This document shows, piece by piece, positions 43,776 through 54,597 of a stretch of DNA of 64,000 nt. The DNA lies in assembly GCF_003576645.1 (NCBI RefSeq), contig NC_044930.1, positions 14,242,524 to 14,306,523 on the forward strand. Direction: 5' to 3'. The notes below the pieces were generated by a model. It made no database searches. It was not told where the DNA came from and saw only the letters and a list, made by a program, of their open reading frames with translations. Both the position numbers and the translations under genes were made by a program. How positions within the stretch are numbered: position 1 is the stretch's first letter; each line of letters starts with the position of its first letter. This stretch comes from Ipomoea triloba (lineage: Eukaryota; Streptophyta; Magnoliopsida; Solanales; Convolvulaceae).

Positions 43776-44244
43776 AGGCTGGACATATAATATGGATTTT
43801 AAATTGTAGTACACAAGAAAGATTTAGAGATGTATATAATAGGCAGAAGTTTGGAGATAAATGAGACAACATGCCCAGCACATAGTATTTATTATAGGAG
43901 ACTGGACATATAATATGGATATAACAAATGAAGTTATATACTTAATTCTCATAAAATAAATTTTAATTAATTAAAATTAATTCCTAAACTGGTAAGAATT
44001 AACACATTTCCATAATGTTACACCAAGAAGTGAAAAAAATCTACAATGTTGTGGAGTTCCCAAATCCCGAGAGGTGCTCGGACTGCATGGTACCGAGAAC
44101 TACCGTATAGACCACATGGTGTATCCGAGCCAAGAGGTCACCCATCCAGATCGCAAGGTACTGCATCGCATGGTGTACTAGGACTGAGAGGTCACCCATA
44201 CCGTAATGTCAGTCTTGATTGAGAGGCTACTTTTTTTTTTAGTT
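43776..44244. other. Intergenic sequence
   Basis: No gene is supported. Beyond the duplicated agtatttata block, 44050-44220 holds degenerate repeats of catggtgta...aagaggtcacccat with unknown identity. Confidence 0.4.
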
Positions 44245-44726
44245 GGAAAAATATTTTAAAATTTAGCATAAGTTAGCTCGCATGGGCTGCCAATTTTTGG
44301 AAGACAATTGTTTATGTAAGTGCACACGAGTCAAACCTTTTAAGTCTCACTTTTAGATTTGATTTGCAGCCTCCCTCCTCCCGCCTTGCACACAAGATCA
44401 AGAAGGCCTTTATGTTATACAATTCAAGATCCTCTAAAAAGGGAGTTGTATTTATACTAGTGCAAATCCACTTCCCTTTTCAAATGTGAGATAAAGGCTC
44501 TTTCCAAGTCTTTCCATCTCCGCTTTTCTAACTCAAATGGGTATCCTTTGAGACTCAATTTCTCATTCACTCATTATCAATTTTGAGCATATAATATATT
44601 GATTTGTTCGCCTCACTTAGGAGAACCAAATATACTTTGACTAAATCTAAATAGGAAATGAACCCCATAAATATTTGTACCACAAAATGGCGACTAACAA
44701 TGCCAATTTTGTTAAAATTTCCAACA
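44245..44726 (-). repeat. 3' LTR of the decayed copia element (far end approximate)
   Basis: It starts tgttggaaattttaac at 44726 and contains ctagtataaatacaactc, a TATA-like site, near 44443-44460. The terminal CA could not be fixed. Confidence 0.55.
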
Positions 44727-46325
44727 ATCCCCCATATGAATGAAAATTAATTTTTGTGACTAGAAAACGACATGGCTATGTCCAATTGTCAATCCATGCA
44801 TAGGATAGGTAGGTGTCACCCTTTGGACCTTCCCTTGTAAAGATATATTTACTTTACTGGCTGTCTAGTAGAACATGAGGTCTTCGAATTGTATTGCCAT
44901 TTGTATAAACAATGATATATCTTACATAGGTACCTTCCAACCATTGTTATGTTCTTATGGGTGTGCCCATTTTGGCCATGGAACATTATTCCTGGTTCTA
45001 TAAGAGTTTATAAAGAATTATCCCAATAAATTCTCTTTTGAAACGGCCTCACTTCTCTCTCACATAGGTGATTCTTTTCTGCATACTCACTCATGTCAAC
45101 TGACACTTCGAATCATTAAACGATTAAGCATGTTAGCCTCATGTGGGGTTACTATTCAACGAGGAGTGGTTAGGAGTTTGAGATCCCCACAACGACACAA
45201 TTCATTCTATAATTTAGTTGTCTCATTGAACCTATGTACCAACTAGATTGGGTGTCCACTATAAAACTTTTATTCCAAGAGCTTTAATCACATTCCTCCA
45301 CTATAAAACTTTTATTCCAAGAGCTTTAATCACATTCCTCATGCCAACTTCTCTACTAACTCTTTGCTTAACCCTTTGGTTAGGGGATATGCTATATTAT
45401 TCTTTAACCTCACATAGTCAATAGAGATAACATCCGTTGTGAGAATTTGTTTTTAATGGTATTATGTCTATGACGTATATGTCTAGACTTACCATTATAC
45501 ATGTTACTATGTACTCTTCCAATTGCAAATTGACTATCGCAATGCACACAAATTAGAGATATAGGTTTTTCCCAACTAGAAATACTTTTGAGAAAATGAC
45601 ATAGTCATTTAGCCTCATCACAACACTTGCCAATGCTATTAGATCAGATTCCATCGTGGATTTAACTATCACAGTTTGTTTCGAGAATTTTCAAGAAATG
45701 ACTGCATTGGCTAACATGAACGCATAGCCACTCGTGGACATAAAGTCTTTAACATCTGATATCCAATTAGCATTGCTATACCCTTCTTGTACAACATGAT
45801 ATCTCGTATAGTGTAGTCCAATGTCACAAGTATATAACTCTCACTATTGCCTTCCAATGAATATCACTAGGCTACAGTATATATACTAAGTTTACTAACC
45901 GCAAAGGCGATATCCGGTATAGTACAACTCATTAGATACATCAAACTACCAATTACATATCCTATTCTACGTGAGAAATACACTTTCCACGATTTTTGGA
46001 TAGATGAACGTTAGTATCTAATGGTGGCGAAGCCAATTGTTTATCATCATTGTTTAAAATTGCAAGCATTTTATTCAATATAATTAGATTGGCTTAATAT
46101 ATATGAAACCATCCAATCTTTTAATGATTTTAATCCCAAGGATTAAATCTCCAAACCCATGTCCGTTATGTCAAATCTTGAATTTAACATGATCATTTGA
46201 TCGTTACAATCAACGATGAGTATATAATCCACATATAAACAAAGAATGGCATAACTGCCTATCAGACCTTTACATAGGCACACATGTTACTCTTGTTTAA
46301 CTAAACTCATTGGTCATAATTATAG

Positions 46326-46846
46326 TTTTGCAAAAATTCCACCTAGGCGGCTATTAGGCGCTAGACGTCGGTCAACCTCCAAGCGTATCACCTTAAATGG
46401 TGGTCTAGGCGGCTGACCGGCAAGGCGATCGACTAGGCTGCTTAAGCGCTGCCTAGGTCGCCTTGCCTAGGCTGCCTAAGCACTGCCTAGGCGTCAACTA
46501 GACCTCCTAACCATGGACTAGGCCGCCTAGTTGGCCTATTAGCTATTGTTCTTTTTTTTTAATGGGTTATTTCGCTCAAAACAACATCGTTTTGTGCGAA
46601 AAAACCTTAAATTATACAAACTCTAAATATTTTTTTGGTTAGTATTTAATATTTTAGTATTAACTATTAAAATATTATATAGTTTATAATTATTAGTCTT
46701 TAAAAAATTAAAAATACTTAAACAAATTTTTTAAAAATAAAAAAATACACTGGCTCCTAGGCACCGATTAATCCTTGCATAGGTGTCTTAGACGCTAGGC
46801 GCTCCCCGAGCGCCTAGCGATTTTTTCAACCATGATTACATGATCA
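46326..46846. repeat. MITE rich in cctaggcg motifs, nested in the copia RT
   Basis: RT homology breaks at both limits. The ends (left ttttgcaaaaattccacc, right complement gttgaaaaaatcgctagg) are weakly inverted. The outer thirds are packed with gcctaggcg/cgcctaggc motifs in both orientations around an AT-rich core. Flanking ataattatg-like and catgattac-like sites could be a 9-bp duplication with two mismatches. Confidence 0.65.
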
Positions 46847-46974
46847 AACTTTGTGTGACTTTGCTTTGGCACTTGTTTCAAACCATACAATGATTTCATC
46901 AATTTACAACCTTTCTTCTCTTGGCACGAAACCATGAAACCCTCATGTTGTTCCATATAGATTATTCAAGATTA

Positions 46975-47112
46975 AAAGCATCGACCGTTGCGAAACGGGA
47001 CAAGATATGTCGACCGCTTAAAAGTGGAATAATAATATGTTGACTACTGAGAAGCGGGATACTAATATGCTGACCGCTGAGAAGTGGGATAATAATATAT
47101 CAACCGATGAGA
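46975..47112. repeat. Degenerate minisatellite of about 32 bp, four copies
   Basis: Variants of tatgctgaccgctgagaagt followed by gggataataata repeat four times, the outer ones more diverged. Confidence 0.7.
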
Positions 47113-47350
47113 ACTAATCTAGTGCATTAAAAAATAGATCAATAGATGAGATTAATTGGAAGAATTAAAACTCGCGTGTGCATATGGAGCATTATTTTAT
47201 GTGCATATTAAGCATGTGTTATGTGCAACATGTGGACATGCTTAATATGCACACATCATAATGCTCCATATACACACGTGCGTTTTTAATTCCTCAATTA
47301 ATCTTATCAATAGATGTATTTTTTAATGCACCAGATTGATTCTCATGAAC
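47113..47350. repeat. Hairpin MITE with about 100-bp arms
   Basis: ctagtgcattaaaaaatag...agattaatt and gtgtgcatatggagcatta return in inverse order on the right (taatgctccatatacacac...ctattgataag-type complement), leaving a loop of only about 20 bp near 47225. Confidence 0.75.
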
Positions 47351-47379
47351 TAATGGGGAGGTTGATTCTCATATGATCT

Positions 47380-47385
<6 letters not shown>

Positions 47386-47424
<39 letters not shown>
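47386..47424. repeat. (TA)n microsatellite
   Basis: About 19 TA units border the inverse copy of the 0.94-kb repeat, at the position where unit 2 of that repeat also holds an (AT)n tract. Confidence 0.9.
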
Positions 47425-47427
<3 letters not shown>

Positions 47428-47822
47428 ATTCAAATGAATATATCCATCTAAATAGAAATTCAAAAAATATTAATATTATCTAAACTAAATTTTAGGTGAA
47501 CTTAATACGTTATTGATTCAGATATGTTTTTAGTTATGTTATATACGTAGTACAAAATATAAAATTGGTTCAGATATCAAAGTAAAATTATTACATATAT
47601 TAGACTTAAAAATTAAAAAAATTATATTTATTCCATTTAAATCAAATATATCCAAAAGTATTTTAAATATAAGGTTTAAAAATCACTCAAAATTAATTTT
47701 TTTTAATTTTATTAACATTAATCTTTAAAAAAATTAAAAATGAGTGTTAGTAAACAAGTTTTCTAAACAAAAAAAATAAATAAATAAAAATAAAGAACAA
47801 TTTCTGTTAATAAACGGGCCCT
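47425..47822 (-). repeat. Inverse third copy of the 17.6-19.5 kb AT-rich repeat
   Basis: Read inversely it shares agaaaacttgtttactaaca, gatttttaaaccttatatt and ttcacctaaaatttagttta with the tandem copies, and ends in agggcccgtttattaacaga. Confidence 0.65.
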
Positions 47823-48267
47823 TACCATCTTAGTGTTGAAAACTAAACCCTTTGGCTGATCCTAGTGTAATTTTTAAGCTTTAGAAAAGGGATCATTTTA
47901 TTATCAGCTTGAAATTAATTTTGATGACTTCTTTTTTCCAAAAAAAAAAAAAAAAAAAAAAAAAAAGAAGAAGAAGAGAGAGAGAGAGATATTATGAATA
48001 GTTTGAAATTGATTCAAAATGAAAATGAACTAACTATATCCCTTATATATGTGTTTTTAAAAAATCATTTTATATGTGTGTTAAAATAAAAAGTAAACAT
48101 ATAGATTTAATTAAAATTATTAGAATTGTAAATAATTTAATATTTATTTTTCTATTATTTTACTAATATTTTAAAAAAATTAATGTTAAGTTATTTAATT
48201 GTTGTTTGTTATTTCTGTATATTTTAAAATTCGAAAATAAATAAATTTTAAGATATTTAATTTAATA
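47823..48267. other. AT-rich spacer with poly(A)-(GA)n tract
   Basis: No gene. A run of about 28 A followed by GAA and GA units lies at about 47938-47990. Confidence 0.6.
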
Positions 48268-48520
48268 CTTCCTCCGTCCTATTTTATGTATTGGGTTCGA
48301 TTAACGGGGTTTGAATGAAGTTATTTATAATTTAATTTTTCATAATATTAAGTTTAGAATTACTACGTAAAATTTATATATTTAAAAACTACATTAAAAG
48401 TACTATTAAACAAAAAAAATTAAAAAAATTATAAGAAATGCTAATAGAAATAAGCAAAGGAAAAATAGTTGATTTGACCAATGAATAGTGAGTAGGACAA
48501 ATACAATGGGACGGAGTGAG
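48268..48520. repeat. Stowaway (Tc1/mariner) MITE
   Basis: The ends cttcctccgtcctatttta and the complement of atgggacggagtgag fit the CTCCCTCCGTCC terminus of plant Stowaway elements, and TA occurs on both sides (48266-48267, 48521-48522). The family recurs in decayed form near 12400, 22510-22667 and 59160. Confidence 0.8.
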
Positions 48521-49554
48521 TATAAGATTTGATACACCGGTAATAATCAATAGGAATACTCCATTAAATAAATATAATAGATTTGATCTAGATAATCAAT
48601 AAATATTATGGGGTGATTTGATAGGCTTGCTATATTAATATACAAATATCGGGTTTAGCTCACTGATTCAATAGGTAGTATTTAGGAGAAGATTAATATA
48701 TAAACTTTTAAAAAAGAAAGTTAAATAACTCCCTAAATTTTATACGAAAAATCAATTAAACCTCTTATGTTTAAAAAGTTGAAATTAAACACTCAAACTT
48801 ATTAAAATCATTCAAATAAGTCTTATTTACCACCAGTCAACAAGTTATTGGTAAAATTACAAAGATGTAATATAGTTAAGGATAATTAAAGTGGATCTAA
48901 TAGTTTAGTCTTGTTGATAGCCACACAGTATATAGTTTTATTATTGTTTAATTCCTATATAGTGAAATGTATAAAATTAGCCTTGTAGTGGCACCAATAC
49001 AAAAACAATTTGAGAAACACGTAAACTGTTGAGATATATATGGATGACAAGAGCAAATGAATACTGGAACTTTGAGTTTAGGTTTGGGTTTAGCTTATTG
49101 TTTGTAAAAGTATATAATTTGGTATTGAGTCTTAAAATTAGATTGATTCCATTTACTTTTTAGTTATCCTGTCATGAGATGGGTTTATGAATTCTAAGAT
49201 GTAGTCTAACGAAGTGAGAGGACTTGTGTTAAAAAAATAATATTTTTTGAATATAAAAAAATAATATTAATAATAAAAGAGTTGAGATTTGAAGACCAAT
49301 CTGAGGCCTAGATTTGAGATCTAACCAAGGGCCAATGTTGTACACTTGTACATTCTACAAGTCACTATATAAGTCAACAAATAAGGTAAAATAGCGCAGT
49401 GAGGTTACAACATTATGCACGTGACTTGAGAAGCCTTTATTAGCATACATTTACACATTTCACGTGCAAAATCCTGCCTATTTCCTACACTTTCTCATCG
49501 CCCTTCCTTTCCTTTTCATTAAACGTGGTCCAGAGGAGCAGAGCATAGTAGAAC
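48521..49554. other. AT-rich intergenic sequence
   Basis: No gene or definable element is seen. Short A-rich tracts occur near 49230-49270. Confidence 0.55.
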
Positions 49555-49569
49555 AAGATTTTCGTTTGT

Positions 49570-50247
49570 TTGTAATGTTGCCTCCCTTTTCTCTCTAAAA
49601 CAAAAAGCTTTTCTCTGCTGCTCAACTTCGGCTTCCACCGCCGGCCTCCGGCCGGAGCTTTAATGGAGCTTTGAGCCGGCGGTTTTGGTCACCTTCTACG
49701 TTTACTCTCGCTCTTCTTCCACCCCGATCACCGTCGCAGTTCCGTCCGCCTCCGACCACCGCCACAGATCTTCTTCTTCCGTTTTCTTTCCCTTTGAATA
49801 AAATAATAGTAGGTAGGTATTGGGGTTTGTGTTGGTAGTCTTGAACTCCCAACCCTATTTTGGCTTTACCACTTTTTATTTTCTCTATTATTGTGTTTTC
49901 CTCTCATTACTTTCACGGGCTTTTTCCTCTCGTTACTTTCACGAGCTTTTCATTATCATTAGCATAAATCGTTTAGTTTGGTTTCGGCAAGTGTTGATCT
50001 TATCCTGGGCGAGCAAAAAAGAATGATGATGAAGACCTAGATCTTTGATGAAGCTTTAAGCTCCTTTGAAAGAACATAGCTTCCTAGTTATGAAACAGTC
50101 TGCGATTCAAGTTTTCTATAGCATAGTTAGAAAAGTTGTTTCTATGTCTGACTGTAAGGAATGGTTTACCATTTCATTGATCATTGATGTAAACGTTTTA
50201 TGTTATGAATTAATGGAATAGCTACGTTTATTTTCAAAAAAAAAAAA
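49570..50247 (+). mobile_element. Retroposed sequence with poly(A) tail and 15-bp target duplication
   Basis: aagattttcgtttgt occurs exactly at 49555-49569 and 50248-50262. The insert ends with a run of A (50236-50249) after ttatgttatgaattaatgg, which looks like an mRNA 3' end. The first 230 bp are GC-rich (ccaccgccggcctccggccg), the rest AT-richer. No long frame or known domain is present. It could be a short LINE derivative with an internal deletion or a processed copy of a noncoding transcript. Confidence 0.8.
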
Positions 50248-50399
50248 AAGATTTTCGTTTGTAATTTATTTTTCTCCTCTTTTCTTTTTAAATTGAAAAA
50301 CAAATTAAAGTTCGAGAATCATTTGTGTTTTCATTTATTCCTTCATAAAGTGATGAGATATTCCAAATTAAGAACTAAAAACTCACAAATATGTGTTAC

Positions 50400-50402
<3 letters not shown>

Positions 50403-50450
<48 letters not shown>

Positions 50451-51533
50451 CCATCAGATGCGGCTTGTCTTCCCCGTGCGGCTGTGTGGCCTGATCTACA
50501 CCATTAGATCTCATGATCTAAGGCTTCATATTAATCCAAACAATACAGGCGCTTCATCTTTAGCTACGCGAACAAAAAGGATAATGTTGACAATTCACTA
50601 CAATTTCAAAATCAGATCAGACAACGACGGAGATCAGACTTGAAGTCGACGAGCACTGAGCAACAAACACCTGACGAGCGTAGAAGGGACTCCATCACCA
50701 GCAACGAGCGCTCCGTTCCGAACAAAACGCATAGGTCTACTCCAACAGAGGAACGAGAATGGAGTAATTCGCAATAGTCTGTGCATTATCAACATTAATC
50801 TGGTTCATATTTGAGATAATATTGGGAAATTCGCAATAGTATGTGTGTTTTGGTGTGTGTGGTTAAGTGGTGTGTTTTAATATGAGAATTGGTGCATTTT
50901 ATAACGTGTAATGTGTGTTTTAATTTTGTTGGTGCATTTGAATTTGAGTGGTGTATTCTGTATGGTGGGGAATGGTGTGTTTTATTTGTCCAGTGGGTTT
51001 TATAACGTAGAATGGTGTGTTTTAATACACATGGTGGTGAATTTACGAGAGTAGTTGCATTTTTGTGTGTGGTGGTTAAGTGGTGTGTTTTAATTTGAGA
51101 ACTGGTGCATTTTCGTACGTTGAATGGTGTGTTTTAATTTTGTTGGTGCATTTGAATTGAGTGGTGTATTTCGGTATGGTGTGTTTTAATTTGTCCAGTG
51201 GTGCATTTTATAACGTAGAATGGTGTGTTTTAATACACATGGTGGTGAATTTTACGAGAGTAGTTGCATTTGGTGTGTGGTTGTTAAGTGGTGTTGTTTA
51301 ATCTAAGAACTGGTGCATTTTAGTACGTTGAATGGTGTGTTTTAATAATACGTTTGTTGGTGCATTCTGTACTCTAACATTACCTTCCCACTTACAATTA
51401 CCATAAAGCCCCCACTTAAGTTACGCGAATTAAACTTCCTGAATCCTAATATATAACCTCCACCGTCAGATCAACACAATCCAATGACGCACGCTAGGCC
51501 ACACGACCGCACCTAATAGCAAGGCCGCATTTG

Positions 51534-51564
<31 letters not shown>

Positions 51565-52490
51565 GTATATATATATGGGAAAGATGAAGTCGACGAGCAC
51601 TGAGCAACAAACACCTGACGAGCGTAGAAGGGACTCCATCACCAGCAACGAGCGCTCCGTTCCGAACAAAACGCATAGGTCTACTCCAACAGAGGAACGA
51701 GAATGGAGTAATTCGCAATAGTCTGTGCATTATCAACATTAATCTGGTTCATATTTGAGATAATATTGGTGAAATTCGCAATACTATGTGTATTTGGTGT
51801 GTGGTGGTTAAGTGGTGTGTTTTAATATGAGAATTGGTGCATTTTATAACGTGTAATGATGTGTTTTAATTTTGTTGGTGCATTTGAATTTGAGTGGTGT
51901 ATCTCTGTATGGTGGGGAATGGCGTGTTTTAATTTGTCCAGTGGTGCATTTTATAACGTAGAATGGTGTGTTTTAATACACATGGTGGTGAATGTACGAG
52001 AGTAGTTGCATTTTGTGTGTGGTGGTTAAGTGGTGTGTTTTAATTTGAGAACTGGTGCATTTTCGTACGTTGAATGGTGTGTTTTAATTTTGTTGGTGCA
52101 TTTGAATTGAGTGGTGTATTTCGGTATGGTGTGTTTTAATTTGTCCAGTGGTGCATTTTATAACGTAGAATGGTGTGTTTTAATACACATGGTGGTGAAT
52201 TTTACTAGAGTAGTTGCATTTGGTGTGTGGTTGTTAAGTGGTGTGTTTTAATCTAAGAACTGGTGCATTTTAGTACGTTAAATGGTGTGTTTTAATAATA
52301 CGTTTGTTGGTGCATTCTGTACTCTAACATTATCTTCCCACTTACAATTACTATAAAGCCCCCACTTAAATTTCGCGAATTAAACTTCCTGAATCCTAAT
52401 ATATAACCTCCACCGTCAGATCAACACAATCCAATGACGCACGTTAGGCCACACGACCGCACCTAATAGCAAGGCCGCATTTGATTAATT

Positions 52491-52528
<38 letters not shown>
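50403..52528. repeat. (TA)n-flanked minisatellite element, duplicated in tandem
   Basis: A (TA)n tract (50403-50447) leads into about 190 bp starting gccccatcagatgcggcttg, then a 250-bp unique part with gaagtcgacgagcactgagc, then about 600 bp of variants of tggtgtgttttaat and ggtgcattt, a conserved tail (ctccaccgtcagatcaacac, aaggccgcatttgattaat) and another (TA)n (51536-51577). From 50641 on, everything is repeated at 51585-52528 with an offset of 944 bp and few changes. The outer ends share inverted atgcgg...gtgcgg...gtgtggcct blocks. Confidence 0.8.
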
Positions 52529-52530
<2 letters not shown>

Positions 52531-54202
52531 GAAAGAGGCAAAAAAACAAAAACAAAAACAAAAACAAATCTCAATGATGGTGGATTTGTTACAGGAACCT
52601 AATTGATCATTAGGAAAGGTTCGTTGAACATTATCTAGTGGGAGTTAAAGACATGAAGACTTAGCTACATTAAATTCGCATGCGTTGTTATCTCGTCTTC
52701 TTTCTAAATGTAACTTATCTGGCATTTCTACTCTTTTCTTAAAAGTATTCAAGCTTTGGTTGGTTTTCTTGTAATTTCGCGTTCCTTTTTTTTTTTTTTC
52801 TGGTCGCCTAACTAAACATTGATACGGAGTATTAGTTTGTGTGGGTGAAGGTTATTTACCTCTGGGTCTTGCCTAGTTTGATAAATTGAATAAATGTCAG
52901 GTCGTAAATGTTGATGATACTTGTCTAAATTTTGCAAAAAAATCCAATTTGTTTAGTTTGAGATTAAAAATTTTCAAAAAAAAAAAATAAAAATAAAAAT
53001 TCTAGGTTTCTTGTTATCTTGAAAATTCTTTCTTTCTAACCAAAAAGGATTTGAGTCAAAATTTTATTTCCAAACACACAGAAAAATATGTGAATCTAAC
53101 CTACCGAACGATATTTTTCTGTGAGCTATTTGTTGCTTAGTCTATGTAATGTCTGTTGCTTTCTGATTATTACTGTGTTGAACCGTTGTTGTTTTTCTTA
53201 TAAAAAAAAACAGAGAAAGAAGGTTAATAGAAAAGAAGAAACGAAAAAACAAAAACAAACAAAAAAAAAAGGTAAAAAGCACCATTTGGAATTCCTTGTC
53301 TCATATTGATCATTTGTCTCATAATTTGATATTTAATTGCAAACAAGTGCTCTTCATTGTGAGTTCCTATCTACTGTCTCCAAATTGTTTCAAATATCTG
53401 CCTTTCTTTGAGTTGAGCAACTTTAAGTTTCTTGACTTAGTATTAAACTCCAAAAGAATTCAATAGGACAAAAAAGTAGAACAACTCATAAGTGCTCAAA
53501 TAACTCATTGATCTAAAATAAGAGCTAATTTGATACGTACACTTTCTAAAATTTTAACATTTATCATTTTTTTCAAGTTCCATCCTGTTTTGATGGCTTG
53601 GCATCCAATTAAGTTGATGTAGCTGGCAAAAATATTTTTTTTTTGACATGACATCCAGCAAAATAATATTTTGTTTAAAAATAAAATTTAAATTAAAAAA
53701 AAAAAGGAACGAAAAGATCCCCAAAAGCGCGCCAATTTGTGTTTTGAATATGTAAAAAACGAAAAATCCCATCTTCGTAAGCCCTAAGCTGCAGAATCCC
53801 CAATTTGTGACGACAAGGAAAATCGCTCAAACAGCGTAGCTTCGCAAGAATTCTCAGTCATGAACGATTGCAGAATTTGACAAATAGAGAGTGGCTTACC
53901 AACGAAGAGTGAATTGACGAGTAATTAAGCTCAGCATGGGTCGTTGAATTTATTTTTATAATTTTTACAATTAAATTATTTCTCAATTTTTTCATATTTA
54001 TTTTACTAATAATATAATTACATAAATCACATTACATATCAATTTTTTCAAGATAATTGCAAACAAACGAGTCATATATTATTCAAACTGAGTGATATTT
54101 TTGCACTAATTTTAAAATCAATTAATGTACGTACACTTTCAAATATTAGAATTGTTTATAATTTCATTTTTAATTTTATTATCTAAATATATAATAGATA
54201 AA
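52529..54202. other. AT-rich intergenic sequence
   Basis: No gene is supported. An (aaaaac)n tract lies at about 52538-52567. Small frames near 53121 and 53554 have no recognisable domains. Confidence 0.5.
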
Positions 54203-54235
54203 TTTTATCTATGTATCGCACGGGTAATTTACTAG
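54203..54235 (+). mobile_element. Helitron 3' terminus
   Basis: tatgtatcgcacgggtaatt followed by tactagT has the form of a plant Helitron end (GC-rich small hairpin remnant, then CTAG before a T). The matching 5' end was not found. Confidence 0.5.
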
Positions 54236-54597
54236 TGTATGTTTACGATAAAGGTTTTTATTTTTACTGGGGTTGTGATTTTTTTATTTTTTTTTTTACT
54301 GGTGTCCTTGTCAAATCAATTCTTAGGTTTCACATTAAAAACACCCTAACCCTAGAAACTTGTTCCATTCTCTTTGAAGAGAGTTCAAGAATTTACCAGA
54401 GCTTCCTTGGGTTGTTCAAACCGATGCAGAAAATTTTCTTCACTTCAAAGGTCCACAACACTAATGTATTAAATATATAATTATTGCATGTTTTGTGAAT
54501 TGGAAAAAACTCATGATTTCTTCTTTTAATGAGGTGGCGCATTATGATTAACCATAACCACTCATACATATATATAGCGCATATATATATATATATA
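54236..54597. other. Intergenic sequence between two Helitron ends
   Basis: The 89-codon frame at 54211-54480 has no recognised domain and starts inside a Helitron end. A TA tract lies at 54580-54597. Confidence 0.4.

Larger units (their letters stand above)
44245..46990 (-). mobile_element. Very decayed Ty1/copia element (RT, RNase H, 3' LTR)
   Basis: On the minus strand, RT text MKSLYGLKQVPKQSHTKFDH (46990-46847) continues after a nested MITE with RQYAILCLYVDYILIVDCND-like text (46325-46100), then RNase H-like [20 protein letters not shown] and VIVKSTMESDLIALA (about 45800-45600). A polypurine stretch (gggggat, about 44727-44733) precedes tgttggaaattttaacaaaa, a typical copia LTR start. 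Many stops and shifts occur. A 43-bp exact tandem duplication lies at about 45257-45342. Confidence 0.78.

Noticed and set aside
49622..50026. Small frames on both strands in the 49.6-50.0 kb region
   Set aside because: They lie in a retroposed sequence with poly(A) tail and target duplication; neither shows a known domain.
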